Both the position numbers and the translations under genes were made by a program. The notes below the pieces were generated by a model. The model was given only the letters and a program-made list of their open reading frames with translations. It was not told where the DNA came from and made no database searches. Positions 10,094-18,840 of a DNA stretch of 64,000 nt are shown in pieces (the stretch's first letter is position 1; each line of letters opens with the position of its first letter). The stretch is taken from assembly GCA_000955795.1 (NCBI GenBank), contig JYOB01000010.1:604590-668589 (forward strand), in the 5' to 3' direction. Source of the stretch: Burkholderiaceae bacterium 26 (GTDB taxonomy: Bacteria > Pseudomonadota > Gammaproteobacteria > Burkholderiales > Burkholderiaceae).

Positions 10094-10750
10094 ATGAAAA
10101 AATTTGCCAAGCTCGCGTTCGCTGCAGCTGCGGTAGCCATGGCTGCGTCCGCTTACGCTCAGTCGGTGCCCTACGAAAAGAAGGCCGTCAACGACAACTG
10201 GGGTAACGGCACGAGCGAGTGGGTCTGGAAGAACGGCACGAACGAACTGTGCTGGCGCAATGGCTTCTGGACGCCGGCAACCGCCAACGCTCAGTGCGAC
10301 GGCGCTCTGGCTCCGGCTGCTGCTCCGACGGCTGCTCCGGCTGCTCCGGCTGCCCCGGTTGTGTCGAGCGAAAAGGTTACGTTCGCTGCTGACACCCTGT
10401 TCGATTTCGACAAGGCTGTGCTGAAGCCGGAAGGCAAGGCCAAGCTGGACGACCTGGTCTCGAAGCTGAAGGGCATCAACCTGGAAGTCGTGATCGCCGT
10501 TGGCCACACCGACTCGTTCGGCTCGGACAAGTACAACGACCGCCTGTCGGTCCGTCGTGCTGAAGCCGTCAAGGGCTATCTGGTCAGCAAGGGCATCGAA
10601 GCCAACCGTGTCTACACGGAAGGCAAGGGCAAGCGCCAGCTGAAGGTTGATCCGAAGTCGTGCAAGGGCACTCGCAAGGCACAAATCGCCTGCCAGCAGC
10701 CGAACCGCCGCGTGGACGTCGAAGTGGTCGGCACCCGCAAGGCTCAGTAA
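10094..10750 (+). CDS. ompA: OmpA-family outer membrane protein, short non-barrel type
   Basis: A 218-residue exported protein. The signal peptide ends at SAYA (residue 22). A short tryptophan-rich segment with two cysteines (WVWKNGTNELCWRNGFW) replaces the usual eight-strand barrel. An Ala/Pro linker (about 75-92) leads to the C-terminal OmpA-like peptidoglycan-binding domain with FDFDKAVLKPEGKAKLD and the TDSFGSDKYNDRLSVRRAEAV motif. It should tether the outer membrane to the cell wall. A strong ribosome site, a strong terminator and the promoter above suggest high expression as an independent unit. The gyrA-ompA-ubiG-gph order is common in Burkholderiales. Confidence 0.92.
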   Translation: MKKFAKLAFAAAAVAMAASAYAQSVPYEKKAVNDNWGNGTSEWVWKNGTNELCWRNGFWTPATANAQCDGALAPAAAPTAAPAAPAAPVVSSEKVTFAADTLFDFDKAVLKPEGKAKLDDLVSKLKGINLEVVIAVGHTDSFGSDKYNDRLSVRRAEAVKGYLVSKGIEANRVYTEGKGKRQLKVDPKSCKGTRKAQIACQQPNRRVDVEVVGTRKAQ

Positions 10751-10766
10751 TTCGGTTCACACCGGG

Positions 10767-10796
10767 AAAAAGCCCAGCTTTCGCTGGGCTTTTTTT
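10767..10796 (+). terminator. Rho-independent terminator of ompA
   Basis: AAGCCCAGC, loop TTTC, GCTGGGCTT followed by TTTTT, starting about 18 nt after the ompA stop codon. Confidence 0.9.
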
Positions 10797-10847
10797 CGCC
10801 TGTACACCGGCAAATGCCCTCCTCTGGGCTGCTGCGGAAATGGGCAC

Positions 10848-10888
10848 TAAAAAAAGCGATGACACCAAATGCGCCATCGCTTTTTTGT
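10848..10888. terminator. Bidirectional terminator between ompA and the lipoprotein gene
   Basis: AAAAAAGCGATG and CATCGCTTTTTT pair around ACACCAAATGCGC. A-run and T-run flank the stem, so it can act on both strands. It most likely ends the minus-strand lipoprotein transcript and backs up the ompA terminator. Confidence 0.8.
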
Positions 10889-10926
10889 TTGGGGCGCCCG
10901 ATGCCCCTTTCTCATGACCGTCCTTC

Positions 10927-11433
10927 TTATTGATAGGAAGGTGTCGCCTGATCGTTAGCAACCATGGCGCGATCGCCAACGCGCAGGTTGTTCGGGTTTC
11001 GCTGCGTGACGGTGGCGACGCGGCCATCATCCAGGCGCACGGTGATGCGATACACCGTTTGCCCACCCGCTCCGGCGCGCTGCTCGACCTGGTTGCCTGC
11101 ATAGGCACCGAGTGCTGCGCCACCAATAGTCGCGACTGTGTTGCCCGTACCGCCACCAACCTGATGGCCCAGAATGCCGCCAGCCACGCCGCCGATGATC
11201 GTGCCCAAAATGCCCGGGCTATTTGCCGGGGCCTGCATCGGCTGGATCGATTCAACCCGGCCGTAAAGGGCGCCCGTTTGCTGCGGCTGCCCGCTATAAG
11301 CCGGTTGTTGGCCATAGGCGGGCTGTTGAGCATACCCACCGTTATAGCCACCGCCGTAACCGGGCGCGGCGCAGCCCGCCAGCACCGTCAGGCTCGCAAC
11401 ACCCAGTCCTATCAGAATTTGTTTGGATTTCAT
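10927..11433 (-). CDS. Glycine-zipper 2TM lipoprotein (17 kDa antigen/SlyB-like)
   Basis: A 168-residue lipoprotein. The start ATG at 11433 gives a short basic n-region and a lipobox LAGC with Cys21 as the acylation site. A Gly/Tyr/Gln-rich spacer (GGYNGGYAQQ, PAYGQQPAYSGQPQQ) follows. Next is a glycine zipper (GILGTIIGGVAGGILGHQVG, continuing with ATIGGAALGAYAGNQVE) typical of Rickettsia 17 kDa antigen and SlyB-like outer membrane proteins, and then a small C-terminal beta domain (VYRITVRLDDGRVATVTQ). It probably helps outer membrane integrity. It is a single gene between convergent terminators and the divergent ubiG. Confidence 0.88.
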   Translation of the reverse strand: MKSKQILIGLGVASLTVLAGCAAPGYGGGYNGGYAQQPAYGQQPAYSGQPQQTGALYGRVESIQPMQAPANSPGILGTIIGGVAGGILGHQVGGGTGNTVATIGGAALGAYAGNQVEQRAGAGGQTVYRITVRLDDGRVATVTQRNPNNLRVGDRAMVANDQATPSYQ

Positions 11434-11593
11434 TGATCTCTCCTTGAGCGAAGGTGACAGTTGGAGGAAGTGCATGCGCATTTGTTCACCTCTGTTTCAA
11501 TGTGAAACCTTTTTGCGAACCCCGTGATTTGGTCGGGGCGACTCTTTTTGGTACATTTCCTCACCTAGCCGATATGCCTTGGCGCAGCGCAAT

Positions 11594-12310
11594 ATGACGA
11601 CCACTCACGCGAACGCCGATCCCGGCGAACTCGAAAAATTCAGCGAACTCGCCCACCGCTGGTGGGACCCGAACAGCGAGTTCAAACCTCTCCACGAAAT
11701 CAATCCGCTGCGCCTTGACTGGATTCAGTCAATTGCTCCGCTGGCTGGCAAACGCGTCGTCGACGTCGGTTGTGGCGGCGGCATCCTCTCAGAGAGCATG
11801 GCGCGTGCCGGGGCGAACGTCAAAGGCATCGATCTGTCCCGCAAAGCATTGCGTGTCGCAGACCTGCACAGCCTCGAGGCGGGAATTACCGTCGATTACG
11901 AGGAGATCGCCGCGGAAGCGCTGGCCGCACGCGAGCCGAGTAGCTTCGATGTCGTTACTTGCATGGAGATGCTCGAACATGTGCCCGATCCGGCATCCGT
12001 TGTTCGCGCATGCGCGACATTGGTGAAGCCAGGCGGTTACGTATTTTTCTCCACCATCCACCGAAACGCCAAAGCGTATCTGCTGGCGGTCATTGGCGCG
12101 GAATACGTCCTGAACATGCTGCCGCGCGGCACGCATGACTACGCCAAATTCATTCGCCCTTCTGAGCTGAGCGCGTTCGTCCGCGGGGCCGGCCTCCAGG
12201 CTCAAGAGATGCGCGGGCTGGAATACAACCCGATCACCGGCCGCTACGCCCTTACGCAGGACACCAGCGTCAACTACTTGATGGCGACGCGCCGTCCGGC
12301 CGAGGCATGA
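11594..12310 (+). CDS. ubiG: Ubiquinone biosynthesis O-methyltransferase
   Basis: UbiG performs both O-methylations in ubiquinone synthesis using S-adenosylmethionine. The 238-residue protein has the N-terminal [19 protein letters not shown] segment that is diagnostic of UbiG, a class I methyltransferase motif VDVGCGGG (about 56-63), the acidic post-I segment, and [11 protein letters not shown]. The ATG at 11594 is chosen over a TTG five codons upstream. Its stop overlaps the next gene's start in an ATGA, so it is translationally coupled to gph. Confidence 0.96.
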   Translation: MTTTHANADPGELEKFSELAHRWWDPNSEFKPLHEINPLRLDWIQSIAPLAGKRVVDVGCGGGILSESMARAGANVKGIDLSRKALRVADLHSLEAGITVDYEEIAAEALAAREPSSFDVVTCMEMLEHVPDPASVVRACATLVKPGGYVFFSTIHRNAKAYLLAVIGAEYVLNMLPRGTHDYAKFIRPSELSAFVRGAGLQAQEMRGLEYNPITGRYALTQDTSVNYLMATRRPAEA

Positions 12311-12996
12311 CCGTGCGCCAGTTTCCCGATCCGCTGGGCGCGGTGCTGTTCGACCTGGACGGCACGCTTGCGGACACGGCCCCCGATCTTGCCGCGGCGG
12401 CCAACAAGGTACGCACCGACCGAGGCCTCGAACCGGTGGACTACGAAGCGCTGCGCCCGGTTGCCTCGCATGGTGCCCGCGGGCTGATTGGCGTGGCGTT
12501 CGGCGTTGGGCCCGGGGATGCGGAATTCGAATCCCTACGGCTGGCGTTTCTCGCCAACTACGAGGCGGAGATCTGCGTGCGTACGCAGTTGTTTCCCGGA
12601 ATGGCCGACGTGCTGCTGGAACTGGGCCGCGCAGGCATCCCCTGGGGCATCGTCACCAACAAGTCGGGCCGCCTGACGGTACCGCTGGTTGCGCAGTTGC
12701 CGTTGCCGGTGCCGCCGGCCTGTGTCGTTGCGGGCGACACCACGCCGCATGCCAAGCCCCACCCCGCCCCGCTGCTGCACGCAGCCGAATCTATCGGCGT
12801 CGAAGCACGGCAGATCGTCTACGTAGGCGATGACCTTCGCGATATCGAAGCCGGCCGCGCTGCCGGCATGCCTACCATTGCGGCCAGTTACGGCTATTGT
12901 GGTAATGGACCATCGCCCGTGGAATGGCGCGCCGATGCGCTGATTGCGAGCGCGGCCGAGCTGATTCCGCTGTTGCTCGATTCGCAACGCGCTTGA
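12307..12996 (+). CDS. gph: Phosphoglycolate phosphatase, HAD family
   Basis: A 229-residue HAD-superfamily hydrolase that dephosphorylates 2-phosphoglycolate. The nucleophile motif [11 protein letters not shown] places Asp16 and Asp18. VTNKSG is motif II, the Lys of HAKPHPAPL is motif III, and [16 protein letters not shown] is motif IV with the metal-binding aspartates. The small helical cap domain lies between motifs I and II. It overlaps ubiG by 4 nt, an arrangement widespread in proteobacteria. Other HAD phosphatase substrates cannot be excluded from sequence alone. Confidence 0.9.
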   Translation: MTVRQFPDPLGAVLFDLDGTLADTAPDLAAAANKVRTDRGLEPVDYEALRPVASHGARGLIGVAFGVGPGDAEFESLRLAFLANYEAEICVRTQLFPGMADVLLELGRAGIPWGIVTNKSGRLTVPLVAQLPLPVPPACVVAGDTTPHAKPHPAPLLHAAESIGVEARQIVYVGDDLRDIEAGRAAGMPTIAASYGYCGNGPSPVEWRADALIASAAELIPLLLDSQRA

Positions 12997-13115
12997 CCAC
13001 GATGCCCAGGTGAATGCCTGGGCGTCGCACCTTTCAGGACCGCCGCCTCCCATCGGGGACGTGGCGGTCGACCGACTGACGAAGTAGGCCACGCCATGGC
13101 CGGACCGACACCAGC

Positions 13116-16100
13116 ATGAGCAACTCCCCCGATTCGCGCCCTGATCTGCAATCGAATACCAACGGCTGGCGCGCGCGGTTTGACCGCGTGCGCGCTACGG
13201 CAGGCTGGCAACGCGCGGCTCAGGTCGGTACATCGCGACGCACCAAGCGCACCGGGATCGGCGCGCTGATCTTCTTGGTGGCGTTCGGGCTGCTGGGCGC
13301 ATTCGGTGGCCCCCCGTTGCTGCGACACCTGGCTCAAACCCAGCTCAGCAAGCTGCTGGAACGGCCGGTTTCGGTCGGCAAAATCAGCGTCAACCCATAC
13401 ACGCTGCGGCTTGATGTCGACCAGCTCCACATTGCCGAACGCGACGGCAAGACGCCGTTCGTCGACGTCGGCCATCTGCATGTGAACGCGTCGTGGAGTT
13501 CGATCTTCCGTCGCGCGCCCGTCATTGAAGAGCTCAGCATTGAGGCGCCGCAGGTGCGTATCGTGCGCACCGCCGAACAGCGCTTCAACTTCTCCGATAT
13601 CGTCGACAGGCTAAGCCAGCCAGAGAACCCGCCCAAGCCCAAGTCAACCGAGCCGGCGCGTTTCGTCTTCGCCAATCTGCAGTTGGCCAACGGCGCGATC
13701 GATTTTGTCGACCAACCGCTCGGCACGCAGCACAAGGTGGACGGCTTGCAGATCGGCGTGCCTTTCCTGGCGAGCCTACCAGCCGATGTAGACATCTTCG
13801 TGCAACCGCTGCTGGCAGCGCGCATCGACGGCGCACCGCTGCGTTTTGCGGGCAAGACAAAGCCATTTGCCGATTCGCTCGAATCCAACCTCAACGTCAA
13901 GATCGATGGCCTCGATCTGCCCCGCTACCTGGGCTACGTGCCCGGCCCGCTGCCGGTGGCGGTGCCGCGAGGCTTGCTGACGACCGACTTGACAATCGAG
14001 TTCCAGAAGCCCAAGAGCGGCGCGCCTGTCCTGCGCTTGCATGGCACGACCGGCCTCGACAACCTGGAAGTGGTCGATGCCAAGAAAGCGCCACTGGTGG
14101 CCGCTAAACAGGTGCGCGCAACGTTGAGCGACGTGCGCCCTCTCGACAATGTATTCCACCTCGATGCGCTGACGCTGGATGGCGTGCGCGTCGATGCCAC
14201 GCGTGGTGCAGATGGAGCGATCAATTTCGCGCAACTCGGCGGCAAACCCGTACCTGCCGAAGCGAATGCTGGCAAGGCAGAGCCTGCACCGATCGCCAAG
14301 CCGAAGCCCTTGGATGTGGTGGTCAGCAAGCTGCAAGTGGCGAACAGCACGGTCCATTGGCGAGACGCGACCACGCAGCCGGCTGCCGACCTGACACTGG
14401 AAGACCTCCACGGCGACATTGGCGTGCGTACGTTGGGCGGCTCGACCACGCTTGATGTGGGCGCCAAGCTGGCACAAGGCGGCACGCTCAATGTCAAAGG
14501 CAACACATCGCTGGAGAGAAACACCAGCGAGCTGGAACTGAAGCTGGACGGCGTGAAGCTGGCCGGCATCGGCCCATATCTGCGCCAGGCGGGTGCCCCG
14601 CAATTGCAGAACGGCGCCCTGTCGGCCGACGGCAAGGTGGCGCTCGACTTCGGGCCGGACAAATTCAACGTGCGCGCGGAGCCTCTGACCGCCAGCCTGG
14701 CCGACCTGTCGCTGGCGCCCGCCACGGGCAAGGACACCGCGCTGCGCGCCAAGCTGCTGCGCGCGGATGTAAAGAGCTTCGACCTGAGCGCTCGCACCAT
14801 CGCACTGAACGAAGTGCGCGCCGACGGCCTGCAGATCGACGCGCTGCGCAAGAAGGACGGTACGACCACGTTGACACTGCTCGATGGTCCGCAACCGGCG
14901 GCGGGCAAATCGGCGGCGCCGGTTAAGTCCAGCACGAAGTCGAACGCCCCGGCCGAAAAACCTTGGGCTGTGACGGTGCAGACGCTGAAGCTGGACAACA
15001 GTGCCGTTGGCTTTGAAGACCAATCCAATTCGCGCCCGGTCAAGGTGCGTGTCGAGCCGCTGAACGTGGTCGTGCAGAACGCATCGACCGATCTCGGCAA
15101 GCCCATTAACGTGCAGATTGGTGCGGGGCTGGGCGCAAAAGGCAAGCTGGATGTGCGCGGCGAGGTGGTGCCGCAGCCGCTGAAGGCCGACCTGCGTGTG
15201 AGCTCGCAGAACCTGTCGCTGGCGGGCTTCGACCCGTATCTGGACAAGTCTCTGAATGCGGCAATCACGAGCGCACTGCTATCGATGGATGGGCGCCTCG
15301 TGCTAAATCAGGGCAAAGCTCTGACGGTCAACTACCAGGGCAACGCGACGCTGGGCAACGTGCGCCTGCAAGACCGCGTAAGTTCGGACGACTTCCTGCG
15401 CTGGCGCTCGCTCGCGCTCAACCGCATCCAGGCGAATTACGACGGCACCACGCCGCGCGTGCGGGTGGGCGCCGTTGCGCTATCGACGTTCTACGCGCGG
15501 ATCATCATCAACCCGAACGGCCGCCTGAACCTGCAAGACATCCGCGTGCAGCCGACCGAGGAGCGCCGATCGCTGACGCAAAGCGAACCCGCATCGGCAT
15601 CTGCTTCCGCAGCTTCCGCTCCTGCTGCGGCCCCTGTGACGGCTTCGGCTCCCGTGGCGACACCTGCATCGGCCGTAACCGCCACCGCGCCCGCACCCAA
15701 GGCCGGCGGCGCAGATCTGCGCGTCGACGCCATCACGCTGCAAGACGGCAACATCCGCTTCACCGACAACTTCGTCAAACCGAACTACACCGCCAACCTC
15801 ACGGCCATCGGCGGCTCGATCGGCACGATCAGCACCGCCGCCAACCAGACACCTGCCGACGTGACGCTGCGCGGCAGCGTCGACGGCACGGCGCCGGTGG
15901 ACATCCACGGCAAGGTCAACCCGCTCGCGCCCACGGCCTTTGTGGATCTCACAGCCAAGGCCGACGGCGTAGAGCTGACCAACCTCACGCCCTACTCCGC
16001 CAAATACGCCGGCTACCCGATCACCAAGGGCAAGCTGACGATGGATCTGCACTACCTGCTCGACCAAGGCAAGTTGACCGCCGACAACCATATCTTCATC

Positions 16101-16892
16101 GACCAGCTCACCTTCGGCGACCGCGTAGAAAGCAAAGACGCCACCAACCTGCCGGTGCGCCTGGCCGTGGCGCTGCTGAAGAATTCGCGTGGGGAAATCG
16201 ACGTGCGCGTGCCAGTGTCGGGTTCGCTCGATGACCCGCAGTTCAGCATCGGCGGCGTCATCCTGCGCGCGTTCGTCAACCTGATTGCACGCGCCGTGAC
16301 GGCACCGTTCTCCTTGCTCGCCAGCGCATTCGGCGGCAGCGGCGGCGAAGAACTCGGCTACATCGAGTTTGTTCCAGGAACGTCAGACCTCAGCCAGGCG
16401 TCTGTCGCCAAGCTCGACAAGCTCGCCACTGCTCTCAAGGACCGCCCGGCGCTCAAGGTCGACATCGTCGGCCGCGTCGACCCGGAATTTGACCGCGACG
16501 GCCTGCGCCGGGAGGCTGTGAACCGTCAAATTCGTGAACAGAAGCTCAAGGATGCCGGCGACTCCGCCGAAGCCGACACGACGGTCAAGCCAGAAGAAGA
16601 GAACAAGTATCTTGAACGCGCGTACAAGGCAGCCAAATTCCCGAAACCGCGCAACATGATCGGGCTGGCCAAATCCTTGCCGCCCGACGAGATGCGCAAG
16701 CTGATGGAAACCAATGTGCAAGTGACGGATGCGGATCTGCGAGAGCTCGCGCAGCGTCGGGCGAATGCGGTGCATGTTGCACTTGCCGAACGAGTGGATC
16801 CGGGACGCCTCTTTGTTGTAGCCCCCAAACTCAACGCCGACGGCATCAAGGACAAGGGCAAGACAACGCGGGTTGATTTCTCGCTGAAGTAG
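13116..16892 (+). CDS. Large AsmA-like DUF748 envelope protein
   Basis: A 1258-residue protein with one N-terminal membrane helix (about 45-65, GIGALIFLVAFGLLGAFGG) and a very long periplasmic beta-rich body. Repeated segments such as VEELSIEAPQVRIVRT, KLQVANSTVHWRD and ITLQDGNIRFTDNF are typical of the DUF748/AsmA-like superfamily. Relatives such as YhdP and TamB span the periplasm and move lipids to the outer membrane; transport here is inference. An Ala/Pro/Ser linker lies near residue 825-865. The last 180 residues (IEFVPGTSDLSQASVAKLDKL to ELAQRRANAVHVAL) resemble an OmpA-type domain interrupted by an insertion. It is a single gene just upstream of the tmRNA gene. Confidence 0.85.
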   Translation: MSNSPDSRPDLQSNTNGWRARFDRVRATAGWQRAAQVGTSRRTKRTGIGALIFLVAFGLLGAFGGPPLLRHLAQTQLSKLLERPVSVGKISVNPYTLRLDVDQLHIAERDGKTPFVDVGHLHVNASWSSIFRRAPVIEELSIEAPQVRIVRTAEQRFNFSDIVDRLSQPENPPKPKSTEPARFVFANLQLANGAIDFVDQPLGTQHKVDGLQIGVPFLASLPADVDIFVQPLLAARIDGAPLRFAGKTKPFADSLESNLNVKIDGLDLPRYLGYVPGPLPVAVPRGLLTTDLTIEFQKPKSGAPVLRLHGTTGLDNLEVVDAKKAPLVAAKQVRATLSDVRPLDNVFHLDALTLDGVRVDATRGADGAINFAQLGGKPVPAEANAGKAEPAPIAKPKPLDVVVSKLQVANSTVHWRDATTQPAADLTLEDLHGDIGVRTLGGSTTLDVGAKLAQGGTLNVKGNTSLERNTSELELKLDGVKLAGIGPYLRQAGAPQLQNGALSADGKVALDFGPDKFNVRAEPLTASLADLSLAPATGKDTALRAKLLRADVKSFDLSARTIALNEVRADGLQIDALRKKDGTTTLTLLDGPQPAAGKSAAPVKSSTKSNAPAEKPWAVTVQTLKLDNSAVGFEDQSNSRPVKVRVEPLNVVVQNASTDLGKPINVQIGAGLGAKGKLDVRGEVVPQPLKADLRVSSQNLSLAGFDPYLDKSLNAAITSALLSMDGRLVLNQGKALTVNYQGNATLGNVRLQDRVSSDDFLRWRSLALNRIQANYDGTTPRVRVGAVALSTFYARIIINPNGRLNLQDIRVQPTEERRSLTQSEPASASASAASAPAAAPVTASAPVATPASAVTATAPAPKAGGADLRVDAITLQDGNIRFTDNFVKPNYTANLTAIGGSIGTISTAANQTPADVTLRGSVDGTAPVDIHGKVNPLAPTAFVDLTAKADGVELTNLTPYSAKYAGYPITKGKLTMDLHYLLDQGKLTADNHIFIDQLTFGDRVESKDATNLPVRLAVALLKNSRGEIDVRVPVSGSLDDPQFSIGGVILRAFVNLIARAVTAPFSLLASAFGGSGGEELGYIEFVPGTSDLSQASVAKLDKLATALKDRPALKVDIVGRVDPEFDRDGLRREAVNRQIREQKLKDAGDSAEADTTVKPEEENKYLERAYKAAKFPKPRNMIGLAKSLPPDEMRKLMETNVQVTDADLRELAQRRANAVHVALAERVDPGRLFVVAPKLNADGIKDKGKTTRVDFSLK

Positions 16893-16909
16893 CCCATCTA
16901 TGGGATAAT
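16881..16909 (+). promoter_or_regulatory. Probable ssrA promoter
   Basis: TGGGATAAT (GATAAT at 16904-16909 with an upstream TG) is an extended -10 about 15 nt before the mature tmRNA 5' end; the -35 is poor. It overlaps the end of the DUF748 gene. Confidence 0.5.
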
Positions 16910-16924
16910 CGACACTTCCTTACT

Positions 16925-17282
16925 GGGGCCGACCTGGTTTCGACGTGGGTTGCGAAGCAGTGGAGGGCATACCGAGGACCCGTCACCTCGTTAATCAATG
17001 GGAATGCAATAACTGCTAACGACGAACGTTACGCACTGGCAGCCTAAGGGCCGCCGTCCTCGCACTGGCTCGCTGACGGGCTAGGGTCGAAAGACTAGCG
17101 AGGTCATCTACGTCAGATAAGCTCTAGGTGAGTCACGGGCCTAGAGACGAAAACTTAGTGAATCGCCGTCGTAGAGCGTGTTCGTCCGCGATGCGGCGGT
17201 TAAATCAAATGACAGAACTAAGTATGTAGAACTCTCTGTGGAGGGCTTGCGGACGCGGGTTCGATTCCCGCCGGCTCCACCA
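16925..17282 (+). ncRNA. ssrA: Transfer-messenger RNA (tmRNA)
   Basis: tmRNA rescues stalled ribosomes and tags the incomplete protein for proteolysis. The 5' end GGGGCCGACCTGGTTTCGAC pairs with the 3' GGCTCC that precedes ACCA, forming the tRNA-like acceptor stem. The T-arm GCGGGTTCGATTCCCGC is intact, and CCA is encoded. The tag reading frame at 17015-17047 is GCT AAC GAC GAA CGT TAC GCA CTG GCA GCC TAA, that is ANDERYALAA. The RNA appears to be the ordinary one-piece form of about 358 nt. Confidence 0.98.
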
Positions 17283-17316
17283 AATACCTTTCAAACAGCT
17301 TCACCGTTTGGCAACA

Positions 17317-17350
17317 AAACCCCGCTGGGCTTGGCTCTGCGGGGTTTTTT
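17317..17350 (+). terminator. Terminator after ssrA
   Basis: AAAACCCCGC and GCGGGGTTTT pair around TGGGCTTGGCTCT, followed by TTTTG. The flanking A and T runs make it usable from both sides, so it may also end the fimbrial transcript that arrives on the minus strand. Confidence 0.85.
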
Positions 17351-17410
17351 GTTGGTGCGCGAAGTCCGCCGACCTGAACCTAGATCGATGAAGCAGCCGC
17401 GCACACCAAG

Positions 17411-18403
17411 CTAGTCGTAGCTCATCACAAGAGTCAGAGAGCTATTGGCAGAGCCTGCTTCAACAACTGGGGCGGTTTGGTAATAGGCCGCTTTGAGTGG
17501 AATATTGAAGTTTCCGCCAACCGTGTCATAGTCGCTGAAAACGATTTTCTCGTTCATCGCCACCGGATTCTCATGTGCGTCAAGTATCTGCAAGCCGACG
17601 CCTTTCGCTGACGATGCAGCATCAAGCGCGACGACTGAGCGCGCAGCGTCCACGATTTGCGTATTGGGCTTCAGCAAATAAGACACCTTCTTAAGGCCTG
17701 TGGGACATTCCTTCAGGGCAATCGAGAAATTGACCGGCGCCAACGACGTACCAACGCCGCTGAAGTCGCGCACGCGATTCCTGTCTCCCATCTTGACGGT
17801 GACATCCGGCGTCTTGCAGCTCAGCGCACTGACACTAGCCTCGTTGCTCGTTTTGAACGTCATGGCATCAAATTCGTAATTGACGTTGTAGTAGCCGAGG
17901 ATACCCGCCGGAACCACGGCGCCAGCCGACACCGCCTTGGTTGTTTTAATTAATACCTTGAAACTCCAACCGTCGAAATTCTGCGGACCTGCCGCCCGCA
18001 CAAGCCCGTCGTATATGCCCTGTACCGGCGTTCCGTTGATGATTAGACTCCACGCGAGTCCGGTATCTCCGATCGGAAATTCGGTCATGTCTTTGGTTGA
18101 CCACCAACCAACCGCACTCTTTATCCCGGCTCTGTAGCCGAGCTTACATGTGTAACGTTTGGTACCGTAAACCGTATACGCGGAGCTTTCCCAGACAACC
18201 GTCCCGACGGGCGCGTTACGCGGCACGCTCAGGGTTTTGGGTATCGTGTACGTCGCTGTTGCGGCACTACTACCAGAATTAAACGCGCAGTTTTGGGCGT
18301 GAGCTGGCGCAACAAGACATGTCGCCAAAGCGGTCGTCACCCAGACAAAAAAACCGCCAAAGAGGCGATTGGCGCATCGAATCGAGAACTTCTTTTTCAT
18401 CAT
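17411..18403 (-). CDS. Fimbrial tip adhesin, duplicated copy
   Basis: A 330-residue two-domain fimbrial protein. The ATG at 18403 (a second ATG follows directly) gives a long signal peptide ending at APAHA. The mature protein begins QNCAFNSGSS and has an N-terminal receptor-binding-like domain (to about residue 190), then a pilin domain from SALSCKTPDVTVKMG to the terminal VMSYD, the penultimate-tyrosine ending typical of chaperone-usher subunits. It is a tandem paralogue of the gene at 18866-19858: the signal peptide and pilin domain are close, the N-terminal domain much more different. It would need the upstream usher and chaperone. Receptor unknown. Confidence 0.82.
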   Translation of the reverse strand: MMKKKFSIRCANRLFGGFFVWVTTALATCLVAPAHAQNCAFNSGSSAATATYTIPKTLSVPRNAPVGTVVWESSAYTVYGTKRYTCKLGYRAGIKSAVGWWSTKDMTEFPIGDTGLAWSLIINGTPVQGIYDGLVRAAGPQNFDGWSFKVLIKTTKAVSAGAVVPAGILGYYNVNYEFDAMTFKTSNEASVSALSCKTPDVTVKMGDRNRVRDFSGVGTSLAPVNFSIALKECPTGLKKVSYLLKPNTQIVDAARSVVALDAASSAKGVGLQILDAHENPVAMNEKIVFSDYDTVGGNFNIPLKAAYYQTAPVVEAGSANSSLTLVMSYD

Positions 18404-18471
18404 GTCTTCTTGCATTCCTTTCGTGAATATCCGAGCACGGATGCTTGACCTCTGATTGGAAGCGGCGCCGC

Positions 18472-18790
18472 TTATTTGCACCGCAACGTCTGCCGCTGGT
18501 AATTCCGACCGGCCTCTGCGGCATGCAACGCATAGGGCGCCCTGCACTGTCCTTCTTTCCATTTCACAACCAACGTGCCCTGCTCTTGGTTGAGCAGCAC
18601 AAACGCATTGCCGTTCGGATCCGCAATGCCTAACTGTTTGCCGGTTTGCGCGTCTTTCACGTTAGCGCCAAACGGCACCGGTTTGCGGTCAGCCTGTTGG
18701 AGCGTGAACGGCACACGCTGGCCGCTTTAGCCCCTGAAGGTAGCCTTCACGAGGGCACCACGGCGCGGCACCACCTGCTTGACGGTGTCT
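18472..18790 (-). pseudogene. Decayed fragment of the usher gene 3' end
   Basis: The frame reads DTVKQVVPRRGALVKATFRG, then a stop (TAA, bases 18727-18729), then SGQRVPFTLQQADRKPVPF and on to a terminal QTLRCK. It matches the last 105 or so residues of the intact usher (19930-22491), where the stop corresponds to Tyr in KGYSGQR. Homology stops abruptly at 18790. It arose with the duplicated adhesin and has no start or function of its own. Confidence 0.88.
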
Positions 18791-18840
18791 ATTTGGATTG
18801 ACCAGCACGCCGATCAATGAATTGCGCCGGCAGCCATGCT

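Larger units (their letters stand above)
17386..18790. repeat. Tandem duplication, copy 1 (usher 3' end plus adhesin)
   Basis: This segment of about 1.4 kb matches 18841-20248 in the same orientation. The left edges (CGATGAAGCAGCCGCGCACA here, CGACGAAGCTGCCACGCACA there) and the right edges (GACGGTGTCT in both) are visible by eye. It contains a complete adhesin gene and a remnant of the usher 3' end. The two copies keep a 1455-1458 bp offset throughout, so only small indels have accumulated. Confidence 0.85.

Noticed and set aside
18404-18562. 53-codon N-terminal extension of the adhesin genes (MERRTVQGAL...)
   Set aside because: This frame overlaps the usher 3' end in another phase and lacks similarity to a signal peptide; the internal ATG gives a proper signal sequence.
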